Below, piece by piece: positions 51,801-57,251 of a stretch of 64,000 nt of DNA (the first letter of the stretch is position 1; each line of letters opens with the position of its first letter). This DNA comes from Tetranychus cinnabarinus (taxonomy: Eukaryota; Arthropoda; Arachnida; Trombidiformes; Tetranychidae), in NCBI GenBank assembly GCA_022266195.1, contig WHVY01000003.1, forward strand, positions 2,914,001 to 2,978,000, read 5' to 3'. Made by a program: the position numbers and the translations under genes. Under the pieces are notes generated by a model that was given only the letters and a program-made list of their open reading frames with translations, was not told the DNA's origin and did not search any database.

Positions 51801-54490
51801 TAGAGGTTGAATTATTTTTCTAATGAGATAATGGGATTACCATGAATCATTGATTTTCAATCAAATTTATCGTCACAGACATTTGAATAAATTTCAATTG
51901 AAATGTTTCTTTTCATGGTTAGTTGATTGGCTTCCTTAATAAACTGATTTGGCTTTCATTTATTGAAAGTATCATTTTGTATTGAATCAATTTATCAATA
52001 AGTCATGTCAATAAGAGCTTATTAAACAAATTAACAGTTGTTAGTGACTCTTGCTTTAATTATTGATGATTTGATTTGAAAGGGATTTGTCTAATTAATT
52101 GATAATAGTGTTTAAGATGATTGTCATTGAACAGGTTAATTAATTTGTTGCTATTACTATCCAAGATTGACATTAAAAAATATAAAGTCAACTTCAAAGA
52201 CAATATCGCCATCTATGAGGGTTGAAAGGTTTTATCCTGCATTGGATTGAAAATAATTGATAATTGTAATTTAAAAGCTATATCATCTGTGGTTGATCTT
52301 ATTGTTGATTATATCGATTGATTGAATCTATTGTTGTTTATCAATGACTCAACTCTAGAAATTAGAGGTTGACAGCTTTTCTTTGTCATGTGGCATTTGA
52401 AATTGACCATAAAATTGATAACTGAGTTGGTGTTAATTACCTGAAATTGATATGATTGATGATCCAACTCCATGGATGCATCTTGCCAGAAACATGGTTT
52501 TAATTCCTTGTGAAAAGGCATAAGCTTAGATAAATGAGAACAAAAGGTTTAAATATTGGACCTTATTTGATCGAGAAATATCAACATACTCAATGAGGAA
52601 CAAAGTAGGACCATTAAAGCTATAGTTTGTGTACAATTGTGTCCATAACTGCAATGAAAATTGAAAAGAATAATTTTAGTGGAAATAAGAATATAAATGA
52701 TTGAAATGTGCATGGGAAATCTATTGAATAGTGGATTGATTAAAAGCAGAGATGTTGCATTGAATTGAAATGTTGACGGATTATAAAGGGGCAAACCTTT
52801 GTATGAGTTTCATGGAAACGGGATTGAAAAGAAGCTGGAAAACAGCTTTAGATGCAAAAAGCGTTCCAACTAATCTCTCTTCCTGATTATCATCCATTTT
52901 ATCTTCTCCTTGGATGTTTGTTTTTGGTGCATTGGAAAGTTGATGATTATGGAAATGATGATGATAATAATGAGGATGATAGTGACGATGAGAATTGTAA
53001 GTTCCATAACCAATGTGAGAATCTTTTTCTTTAGGATTTCCTGCATCACCAAATTTGTCTTTTAACATCAACTCGACAATCCTTGATCGTCTAATAGGTA
53101 TAGACTTCCAATCAATTGGCTCATTCTCATGGGGATTCATTACCTTTTTACTCCCAGTCCAATCAGTTTGACCTTCCATTAAGGTATTAAGAGACTTATT
53201 TGCTTTTACTATTAATCGGTACGATTTTCCATCTTCATTTTCTTCTTTCACTTTTTTCTCTTTCCTATCATCATTACCATCATCATCATGATCATCTTCA
53301 TCTTCATTTCCTATTTCCTTTTCACCATCATCTTGCTCTTTCTCATAATCTTTTTTTCTTCGGTTAACAACTTTTCCTTCAAGCAACTTTCGATAACTAA
53401 TCTTCCCACCAAAACTCCCTAGGGATTCTTTTGATTGATTCCACTGAATAAATATGTTACCATTCAAAGATGATGGTGATAATAATGATGTTGAAGTTGG
53501 TAAAAATAAAGGTAACGATGACGATGATGATGGTGATAATGTAGATAAGGAGGTTGAGGTAGTCGTTGGAGTTGTAGAGGTTGCTGTGGAAGCAGAAGGT
53601 AAAGAGGAAGAGGTTGATGTTGTTGGTTCTTTGCTTGATTGTGTCAGGGTCCCATTTAATTCACCAGTCAAGTTATTGAAAGCAATTTTATAAGATTTAG
53701 CATTTATCCTTTCCAGGTAATCAGGAATAATTGGAACTGAATGGATAAAGAACAAAAAAGAAGAAAACAAAATCAATTAAACAAAACAACAAAATTGAGT
53801 TTGAATTCATTTTTTCATCATTCACGCATATCCCAATGGAAACAGATACAAAATCAATTTATCTTTGTTAGCTTATCCCTAATTTGGTCTAATTGTTTCA
53901 TTTTACAGACCATCTAATCTGAGCTTAATACAAATTGACAAAATGCGCAAAAAAGAAACAAAAATGGGTAAGAGTAAGGTTTTACGGACTAAGGAGGGGC
54001 AACATGGGTTATTTAAATTAAGATCCAATCAGGTTAATCTTTAAAATTAAGTCTAATGGTTATAATGGTAATTGAACTAATTGTTAGTTACTAATCTTGT
54101 CTCAAATCCATGGACAGTCAAAGAGGAGCAGAGAAAATTCTGATTAATCATTAATTTCATATGAAAAACAATTAAATTTGAATGTTCACCTGTTTGTGTA
54201 CTAATTATCAATTTTACCATTGGTTAGCAAAAGTGTGTGATTTTTAAGTTCCGCCTTAGTCCGTAAAACCTTACTCTTACCCAAAAATGCAATTCAAATG
54301 CAGATAAAGTAAACTTGGTTCAACCATTTTACTTACCGACCATGGTTAGTAAGATATTATCAACGAGAAAACTGCAATAGATTAAGATGACCACACTTAA
54401 TTTACTGTCTTTTAAATTAGTGGCCATATTTGATAGAACATAACTTAAATCTGTCCAAATTTTACGCTGATTAGATGATAAAATTCCCAT
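36806..54490 (-). CDS. Vesicular amine transporter-like (SLC18 family), 12 exons
   Basis: Proton-coupled vesicle importer of the VMAT/VAChT family. Exons (5' to 3'): 54490-54337, 53736-52797, 52648-52590, 52524-52441, 51650-51558, 38293-38204, 38108-38004, 37901-37806, 37685-37607, 37472-37421, 37301-37238, 37122-36806. The sum is 2133 nt, 711 codons, all phases compatible. TM1 reads LVDNILLTMV joined to VPIIPDYL; then FASKAVFQLLFNP, LARCIHGVGSS, MGISLGGIAAGVL, VGYPFGGF, CEPILPIYL and AYIIGP. The TM1 Asp, the TM7 Glu (CEP) and the TM10 Asp (ITDAAM) are kept; the TM11 Asp of VMATs (IADVAF) is Gln here (FSQIAV). The first lumenal loop is about 290 residues, Ser/Thr-rich, then acidic, then His-rich, far longer than usual. 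The start at 54490 follows an in-frame TAG. Substrate (monoamine or other) is not certain. Intron 5 (13 kb) holds element B. Confidence 0.9.
38349..38542 (-). repeat. Element B 3' LTR (left in window)
   Basis: Identical to 49017-49210. On the sense (minus) strand it holds ATTGG, then TATTTAAA (38469-38476), then AATAAA (38415-38420). On the plus strand the box reads TTTAAATA and is followed 37 nt later by the ATG at 38513 that opens the antisense leader exon. Confidence 0.95.
38469..38476. promoter_or_regulatory. Possible bidirectional TATA-like box in LTR
   Basis: TTTAAATA reads TATTTAAA on the other strand, so one box could position transcription both ways. A CCAAT at 38503-38507 fits the sense promoter. 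Antisense use is inferred from the spliced gene that begins just downstream on the plus strand. Confidence 0.4.
38513..38680 (+). CDS. Leader exon of the antisense H3-mimic gene
   Basis: An ATG inside the LTR opens 56 codons ending exactly at a consensus donor (ATG|GTAAGT, donor at 38681). The frame is in phase with the next exon at 38759. The first 10 codons are LTR sequence; the last part is hydrophobic (NYCVYLFSVLISFTFTFVLL), a possible signal anchor. It may instead serve only as an untranslated leader, with translation starting at the second exon's ATG. Which is used decides whether the ARTKQT motif is N-terminal or internal. Confidence 0.55.
38759..39553 (+). CDS. Antisense protein with histone H3 N-terminal mimic and zinc finger
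   Basis: 264 residues. It begins MARTKQTRRRVPSSGLVAAS: after Met removal, residues 1-6 equal the H3 tail ARTKQT, the site of K4 methylation and of PHD-finger and LSD1 binding; from residue 7 it diverges, so it is not a histone. Then comes a strongly acidic region (about 55-105), a middle part with no recognised family, and a zinc finger C-x2-C-x12-H-x3-C at 189-209 (CRWCGHNF...HEKGC), with more Cys/His after it (HKCDIHCH). Its ATG abuts the 3' splice site TTTGTTTTTAG at 38758. An AATAAA lies 33 nt past the stop. It is encoded antisense to the element's env side. A chromatin-directed role (histone-tail decoy) is inference. Confidence 0.75.
   Translation: MARTKQTRRRVPSSGLVAASGLPLALREDVNFGNIAEEHAVGLEATAEEQVCVDEAALIPMEEEESLEAESALDEEDADDNETESEGAEVSPEEWAKEPTEEELTKFATMPVANYDFKCVVGSGYLPGRARVMKNFRYQLAHFDTLNPPSQVTGYTGPIPKGFVGDISKLQDCGNPRHFIDDITEKYRCRWCGHNFSKSSNKVRHEKGCGMIGAPGHKCDIHCHNPAIGLKCVGAGVYTPDKDNDGRKGNSRGNIARLRQTSKK
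39586..39591 (+). terminator. Polyadenylation signal of the H3-mimic gene
   Basis: AATAAA on the plus strand 33 nt after the stop codon, supporting an independent antisense transcript. Confidence 0.6.
39691..39860 (+). repeat. 48-bp tandem repeats with AP-1-like palindrome
   Basis: Three copies at 48-bp spacing each contain TGACTCATAAGAGTCA (39736-39751, 39784-39799, 39832-39847) followed by TTTTAAAGTTG, plus a shortened copy at about 39691. Each arm has a TGACTC half, and TGACTCA matches the AP-1 (TRE) consensus. They lie between the two antisense genes, as a promoter or enhancer of the nuclease gene might. Confidence 0.9.
40081..40878 (+). CDS. Free-standing EEP-family nuclease, antisense in element B
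   Basis: 265 residues covering one endonuclease/exonuclease/phosphatase (APE-like) domain, the type that starts non-LTR retrotransposon Pol, but with no reverse transcriptase attached. Catalytic landmarks are intact: Glu40 in FTECIHR, Asp140 and Asn142 in IVGDFNAYH, Asn197-Asp198 in VNDLFI, and Ser221-Asp222-His223 in GSDHRLL. This predicts Mg-dependent phosphodiesterase or DNA nicking activity. The C-terminus VDEDCCLF fits a CaaX prenylation box with Phe at the last place (geranylgeranyl type). An AATAAA follows at 40899. It is downstream of the H3-mimic gene on the same strand and separated from it by the palindromic repeats. It may have been captured from a non-LTR element. Confidence 0.8.
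   Translation: MQSLEDLKVYYGNCVNSTEATLFLDNAAMEDDAPICIFTECIHRSIEQAAENIHVVDSVKRHASSIKVVDNTFVMHKAFHQVPSDVVCSAIVSWSNMTIGIFSCYFTGRMTLDFFRRLTNALFREALQANGIDLILIVGDFNAYHESWSTETCNNHYKRQRGIHLHQLISNSGLMVLNDLRRGFNPTWMRGTTHTVNDLFIGCSGMDTSVNSVSHALLNGSDHRLLKVEFNVQAALLHLHNKGVEIQGLTYEEGQVRVDEDCCLF
40899..40904 (+). terminator. Polyadenylation signal of the EEP nuclease gene
   Basis: AATAAA on the plus strand about 20 nt after the stop codon. Confidence 0.6.
40905..41955. other. Non-coding spacer between antisense genes and env in element B
   Basis: Contains one palindrome copy (41111-41126) and an imperfect direct repeat, GTGCATTGGAAAGAGCG at about 41328 and GTGCATTCGAAAGAGCG at about 41641. No ORF on either strand is convincing. 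Confidence 0.6.
41111..41126. repeat. Single AP-1-like palindrome copy
   Basis: TGACTCGTAGGAGTCA, the same 16-bp palindrome family as the tandem copies at 39736-39847. Confidence 0.85.
41956..45264 (-). CDS. Element B integrase and Env, one long ORF
   Basis: 1102 residues. It begins at the end of RNase H (HHKDADCLSRNP), continues with the integrase zinc-binding region (HDAPLSGHLGQQKTF ... CNECQTRK) and the catalytic triad (GIDILGPF, LLSDRGAQF, NGLTERFNA), and then a GPF module (NWLGPFKITKV). Env follows in frame: a signal-like segment NYFLFSLFLLFLV, an ectodomain with a furin-type site SRKRR (about 43260-43275) before a hydrophobic fusion-peptide-like stretch, a heptad-rich region, many sequons, and a C-terminal anchor (ILVTTIFVLIAIIILITLF) with a basic tail. 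It resembles the element A Env (both have CG-x2-CP after the coiled coil). There is no internal stop. How Env is released (splicing or cleavage) is not visible. Confidence 0.9.
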   Translation of the reverse strand: MHHKDADCLSRNPVDPPCQPRVEKDLNLLTILDDVDFLVNEQRKDPKLMTVIKLLESRETLSAKEKRRIEKFTMVNNLLNKVVFLKTGPKLVPVIPSTLRQEVMYSMHDAPLSGHLGQQKTFERVRARLYFPRMKKYINRYVRTCNECQTRKRSYLTPAGLLQPITCGGVAERFGIDILGPFPRSYKENKYIVVATEYFTRFAVVKAIPEATTAQIAIFIAENIVCQFGSPRELLSDRGAQFRSKLMAELTGLMQTKHRFTTAYHPQCNGLTERFNATLSTMISMYVDDKHKTWDRALHFVTFAYNSAVNASTGFTPFYLMYGREPVFPLENLLQTTSQGLEDQQSYAKSLAEHLEAIRKIAAANLVQTQLRSKQYYDKNRTDKKLSVGQKVLVFTPQRKVGKSEKLMHNWLGPFKITKVISPLIYQVQNIQKPNKIEIVNISRLKVYHERQVTDRENTSDSETEIISDNERYNLNVPTQIITNLSDKPNQNSAQLANSSGSQTEPTNQLNEVEETTIEKAQEESDTLVYYDADTELEKSEPEKYLERNKRNRRPPAKLANYFLFSLFLLFLVDESEPYFTRVSPVIWKEKNVFVVEGMQPVYVKVNYNSPCNFFNSPELKLLSKSNSILQWCNESFFSDFVKPLDNLCQEPSLSGHSSKRMVTSRKRREIITGLIALGTMVISSFMSVGLSAITLVKEIRLEAKFNEIESIQNELLQESKRLVENQLITKNLFFQVQNGFKNVSKQISDINHRIDELETAFPQILYTVTQLTSRFIQMKNTFQKAEHKLLKNEMEKELLELLNITLPCGVNCPIELIEPNYCYHDNENQEVHFNFYVKITSNNKHVLVADPFKLYSHRNTDLCRMLYTGPREVIYDNNRNCLIQLDDLIKMRHNEVQIQANSITCININNTGIDLWSNETCFKDNFTDSVATQVKFTTLNNFIYCPFKLITLLNKTFACPKFPFQLPNNITFNIDNYIYQPSHLKTSNKLKFLEDWNFKVNLHLNFQSSAAQAPITISEEMINEIKTNSLHDIPDNGSLSLTYILVTTIFVLIAIIILITLFHIKTILALKANNQQPQINNQQPQTVEHKRKRNPLLKQRN
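45198..48611 (-). CDS. Element B Gag-Pol (Gag, protease, RT, RNase H)
   Basis: 1137 residues, Gag and Pol in one frame. Gag has a capsid region (GPAANWYALR near 80), three 10-residue RYQNEQYRG-type repeats (about 235-265) and one zinc knuckle CYTCGRNNHTTRNC. The retropepsin active site is AIIDTGAPSSFV. A linker carries two copies of the dispersed palindrome (LTPMSQI and LTHTSQI). Reverse transcriptase has SPIIVVGKKNGGVRICGDFR and catalytic YLDD; RNase H has VRCDGSS and ITDHCALC. The ORF leaves the homologous frame near 45281, where one base appears to be missing, so RNase H's end, integrase and Env lie in the next ORF. The start codon lies 405 nt inside the 5' LTR. Confidence 0.92.
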   Translation of the reverse strand: MSTDPKVSDEDIFDAQKLTDLSMQISNNLASANLFSVPAFRGDDQSNAKSWLKRFEAYADHFNWSIDQKKLKFKNYLAGPAANWYALRIESQTNIDFKTIIEKFIADFACEDSLEKMRKRKLNRFEKIQSYVYDKVSLCFEVNKKMTNDEILNYIYEGMPSNLRNAICVAGPKDYYELINIGKRLESVSNHDTETTLEEDNTSELRKMMEKLMTEVSELKQTNNQTPTRNQNEPYQGSARYQNEQYRGNNHYQNDQYRGPRNSFRRTNFRPTCYTCGRNNHTTRNCFLNGPPHNRGNEIAPPRNHHYNQQYENRRIPTMPDNNQRQAGSMNSPIAFAREEQRIFVKILIDDKSFDAIIDTGAPSSFVTAECASALKCDLKPWNGGTISGINGTIQIPIGMIQTPAVISQEERRKSIEFTATVLEYSPYDIIIGMNTMKSAKALIDPSENKVFFKEEANNEVTALPVGEIEVNTKPKSHGIIINELGVIVPPKSSVNIKVQSDLSQDFSGRVIISPSQRFSSQSRLKFSSNEFKFEKGVANVTLCNNEDFSFFVKTKENLGKIRNIIATENTLIVFENNDSSQTQAEAENPTGKPNARSVNNNLTPMSQINTGSDADTSIQNNLTHTSQIKPNAQDEPENKEKEDKLNSAVHSELKNLNLSNGIVFIGASLNPPQKETLSKLLEDYSDRFAFEEDRLGRTDLCQHQIDTGDARPFSLPPYSCSLAERLEIKKEVERMKQLGVITESTSPYSSPIIVVGKKNGGVRICGDFRRLNKDTIADTYPLPGIQDCLDCVSGCKYFTLIDLKSGYWQITIDPRDREKTAIITRDGLFEFIVMPFGLRNAPATFQRLMDTVLADMKWIFCIPYLDDILIFSKTFSEHLDHLNSVMQRLRTANLLIQPPKAAFAVNAINYLGHTITAQGISPQEEKIEAILKFPPPTNVDKVRQFLGLASYHRRFIQGFAIIAKPISNLTMKNVAFEWGEEQQIAFETLKKALTSKPILSHFDIQLPIEVRCDGSSIGLGAILIQKHSDGNRVVAYASRMTTKHEKNYAISEIEALAIVYALEKFRSYLIGVKFTVITDHCALCWMLTKNKLSPRLTRWTLSLQEFDFTVFTKVVCIIKMQIACQETQLIHHVNQE
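46729..46744. repeat. AP-1-like palindrome inside pol, copy 1
   Basis: TGACTCGTATGAGTCA extended to an 11-bp-arm palindrome (TAATTTGACTC / GAGTCAAATTA) inside the Gag-Pol linker coding sequence. Confidence 0.85.
46789..46804. repeat. AP-1-like palindrome inside pol, copy 2
   Basis: TGACTCATAGGAGTCA, 60 bp from the previous copy and in the same reading frame. Confidence 0.85.
48612..49016 (-). other. Element B leader and primer-binding site
   Basis: On the minus strand the LTR is followed by TTT and then TGGCGACTCTGGCAGGATA (about 49013-48995), the likely primer site, then about 380 nt without a credible ORF up to the gag ATG. Confidence 0.7.
49017..49210 (-). repeat. Element B 5' LTR (right in window)
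   Basis: Identical over all 194 bp to 38349-38542. Sense promoter signals: ATTGG, then TATTTAAA at about 49137-49144. It is followed by the ATAT duplication. Confidence 0.95.
49215..51557. other. Remainder of SLC18-like intron 5
   Basis: No exon or ORF with family similarity between element B and exon 5. The small frames (49225-49431, 50666-50961, 51138-51329) are hydrophobic or low-complexity translations of AT-rich DNA. Confidence 0.6.
53966..54282. mobile_element. 317-bp inverted-repeat element in SLC18-like intron 1
   Basis: 29-bp perfect terminal inverted repeats (GGGTAAGAGTAAGGTTTTAC...) with a 6-bp AAAAAT duplication on both sides (53960-53965, 54283-54288). There is no ORF inside. 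The superfamily is not assigned. Confidence 0.85.
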
Positions 54491-55880
54491 CTTTGCTGTC
54501 CACTCCTGATCCTACCCAAAGTTGAAAGCAATGGCTTGTCCTGTATTGGATAATGGAAAGGTTGAAACAAGTAAATTACAATTTTCAGGATATTTAACAG
54601 GGCACAGAGTCAGTCAAAAGATTAGTTGGATAATGTCATCATAACAAAACAAATAAAATGTAAAAAGTCACAATGTGATGAGTTGACTGGAGTTACCAAA
54701 AGTGATAACTTGTTTAGATTTTGGAGGTTTTGTTTCACTCACCTTTTGGTTAATGCATCAGCATAAAACGGGAGTCAAAGTAATAGAAAGGGTTTCCAAC
54801 CATTTATATTGTATAATGCTCGTAAAGTAAGATTTTCATTACAATCTAAACAAATTGAATAGAGAGTGGGTTAAGTTTTTAAAAAGGATAATTTTTTGTG
54901 TTGTATGAAAGAGCATTTTACTTGTTACACTTACCTTCTCATTGTTTACTCAGTAACTTTATCTCAATGGAACAGCAGTAAACTCAATGTAAATACATTT
55001 ACCTTTTTACGTACTTACCCTTTCATCGGTGCTACACCAAGCCATCTTTTCATCCTTGAATTGTTTACTTTGTATTAATATATTACCTTTTATATGTTAT
55101 GTTTTGACTTTTAAAAAATGCAACAGATAATCTGTAAGGAAGAGAAAGAGAAGAAATAAAACAAGAAAGACTTGAAAACAATACAAATTATAATTACAAA
55201 GATGAGTTATAAAACCTCTCAGTTAATGCTGGAGGTTGTTGAAACTGTTGAAGGTTCCAGTTTTCGTAAATAATGTTCACAATCATTAAGATTATTCAAA
55301 GTGTGATTTTATTACATTTACAATAGACTAATGATAAACTAATATACATGGAAGTATTAATAGTATCACTCAAAATAGGTGGATTTTCTGGTTCATCATC
55401 AAAAGTTACACCATTAAGATGCTTTTCATGACAAAAATCTACTTTTATGATTGAAAAAAAGGCGATCGAAGTTTCAGCTTTGAACTCGATTTTCTCATAA
55501 ACTGTGGATCAGAGAAATTTTGCAAATCGCACAAAATTTCTTAATTTATTTCGGTAATACCTGGTTTAAACAGATCCAAAATGTGTTGATCTTTGTTTTG
55601 TTGATATTTGAATCAAGTAACCAAGTTTGGGGAATAATAAATTCAATTTGATCGAAAGATCAAGAGATTCAACGTTCAGTTGATTCGAGATTTTGATCTC
55701 AGTTAGTGAATACGGGCCAGTCTCAAATCTTGTTCTAAATAATCAAGTTTTTGACACTATTTCATAGAGTTTAAACAAACGCGCCATGCTCAGATTGAAA
55801 ATCATGAAATTGTCTGCCCAACAAATAGTGAAAATAAGCTATTTTCAGTTTGTCCCATTATCTGGCAGGTTACTGTATAA
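54491..55880. other. Intergenic, presumed SLC18-like promoter side
   Basis: No ORF of note. The frame at 54896-55078 has no recognisable domain. The region lies between the SLC18-like start (minus) and the TMEM70-like upstream region (plus), so it may hold divergent promoters. Confidence 0.5.
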
Positions 55881-55889
55881 CCTCAACCA

Positions 55890-56280
55890 GTAAAATACAT
55901 ATGTAAATCTTTGTTTTTTTGCTTTCCCTCTATCATTATCTCTCTCTCCTTCTCAATCACATCCAAAGAGTAACAAGAGACTGGACGAGAACAGAACTCA
56001 AATTGAGATAAAAATAGCTTGAAAAGCAGTTGATAGATGGCGCTTTCTTTCTCCCTTTCTTTTTTCCTTTCATCAGACCCATCTATCAACCGATTGCGGA
56101 GCTAGCCCTTATCTCAATTTGAGGTCTTCTATCCTCGTGCTATCTCTTGCTCCTCTTTGATCACATCTTTCTCCCTTTCTCTATCTCTTTACATTGTTAA
56201 TCGCCTGTTAAATAAATTTAATAATTTTGTGTACAGCTTTTTATCATCGGAGGACATTTAAAGTGTTTTTTGTTTTCGCT
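55890..56280 (+). promoter_or_regulatory. TMEM70-like upstream region, inverted copy of the 4E-T upstream region
   Basis: 56189-56280 matches the reverse complement of 60104-60196 at about 97% (shared AATCGCCTGTTAAATAAATT and CATCGGAGGACATTTAAAG). A second block, CTTTGTTTTTTT with CCCTCTATCATTATCTCTCT (about 55908-55945), matches the reverse complement of about 60320-60360. In this copy only, a foldback sequence is inserted between the blocks (55996-56126). Confidence 0.8.
55996..56126. mobile_element. Small foldback element
   Basis: AACTCAAATTGAGATA at its left is complementary to TATCTCAATTTGAG at its right (56111-56124). Inside, GTTGATAGATGG pairs with CCATCTATCAAC. It is about 130 bp and absent from the inverted copy at 60100-60360. 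A target duplication is not clear. Confidence 0.55.
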
Positions 56281-56761
56281 ATCCCTTAAAGTGTATCTAT
56301 CTTGTGTTTGGCATCGTATGGCATCGCAACGTTTAATTTATGAAGGACCTTTAGTGTCTAAAATAAAGTCAATCAAATTGTTATCATTATCTACAAGTAT
56401 AGCTGGTTTTGCTTCCCAAATGTATATCTACAGAAAGAGCTCACAAGAAGGTTCAAAAATTTCAAAATTAACCCTGGTGATTTCATCAACCATGGTCTTA
56501 GCTTTTTCTCTAACTCCTTTACTGCTCAATTCCATAACGAAACGTTATGTTTATCAATTATATTTCAATTCAAGCAGTAAAAGTTTCACGGCGTATACTC
56601 TAAATTTTTTGAACCAACCTGTCAAAACACAATTTACAAAATCAACACTTGAACTTGCTCCAGTTGCCTCTCCGTTTACAACAATTTTGGTCAACAAGAA
56701 ACCTCTTTTTGTTGATCTGAAAGAAATTAAGGACCCTGAAGCCCTAGAATTGTTTGTTTAA
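56270..56761 (+). CDS. TMEM70-like mitochondrial inner-membrane protein
   Basis: 163 residues, single exon. It matches the TMEM70 family (assembly factors for mitochondrial ATP synthase and complex I in animals): RLIYEGPLVSKIKSIKLLSL, then two hydrophobic spans forming a hairpin (about 35-53 and 67-89), then ITKRYVYQLYF and a matrix-type tail with FTTILVNKKPLFVD. The N-terminus MFSLSLKVYLSCVWHRM is basic and hydrophobic, as in a mitochondrial presequence; a second Met (MASQRL, 56318) would leave almost none, so the first is preferred. It is shorter than the human protein mainly at both ends. It is convergent with 4E-T. Confidence 0.8.
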   Translation: MFSLSLKVYLSCVWHRMASQRLIYEGPLVSKIKSIKLLSLSTSIAGFASQMYIYRKSSQEGSKISKLTLVISSTMVLAFSLTPLLLNSITKRYVYQLYFNSSSKSFTAYTLNFLNQPVKTQFTKSTLELAPVASPFTTILVNKKPLFVDLKEIKDPEALELFV

Positions 56762-57251
56762 CTGAAGAGTATTCTTAATAGCGTTTGTGTTTATGTAGAT
56801 CACATTTAGATTAATAATCTTGTTTACATGACAAAAGGTTTACATTAAAGATTTAAATCGAATTTTGAGATGTTGAAAATTCATTTTATTTTAATTTTAT
56901 CTTATCCATTAGATTTTACTCTCAGCTCGCGATCATCTCAATTCAATTCAAAAAAATACTTTTTGGTTCCTTCCTTGAAGATTCCTGGCTTTATTTTCTG
57001 GATAATCTTTTCATCATCATCCTTTATTTTTTTATGCCATTTGATGTTTATTTATTTCGATTAGATTTTCGTTTTTCTTGTCATAACTGAATGTCATTTG
57101 ACCCGTTGAGAGCATAAAATATGGCTTTTAAGTTGGTGTTTTGGTGAACAGTAAACAATTGACTTTTCTTTGTTTCAACAGGGTGACATTTATCATAATT
57201 ATTACACAGAATTAATTAATTGCGATTTATTGTTTTGAATTTGAATTTTTT
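56762..57251. other. Convergent 3' region between TMEM70-like and 4E-T
   Basis: No coding sequence. On the minus strand an AATAAA at about 57223-57228 lies just past the 4E-T stop. On the plus strand only ATTAAA-like variants follow the TMEM70-like stop. Confidence 0.5.

Noticed and set aside
52549..52560. Donor GTCCAA at the end of SLC18-like exon 3
   Set aside because: It would leave a 37-nt intron and the wrong phase; GTATGT at 52589 gives a good alignment and phase.
53454..53693. Val/Asp-rich plus-strand ORF
   Set aside because: Antisense shadow of the Ser/Thr-rich loop of the SLC18-like gene.
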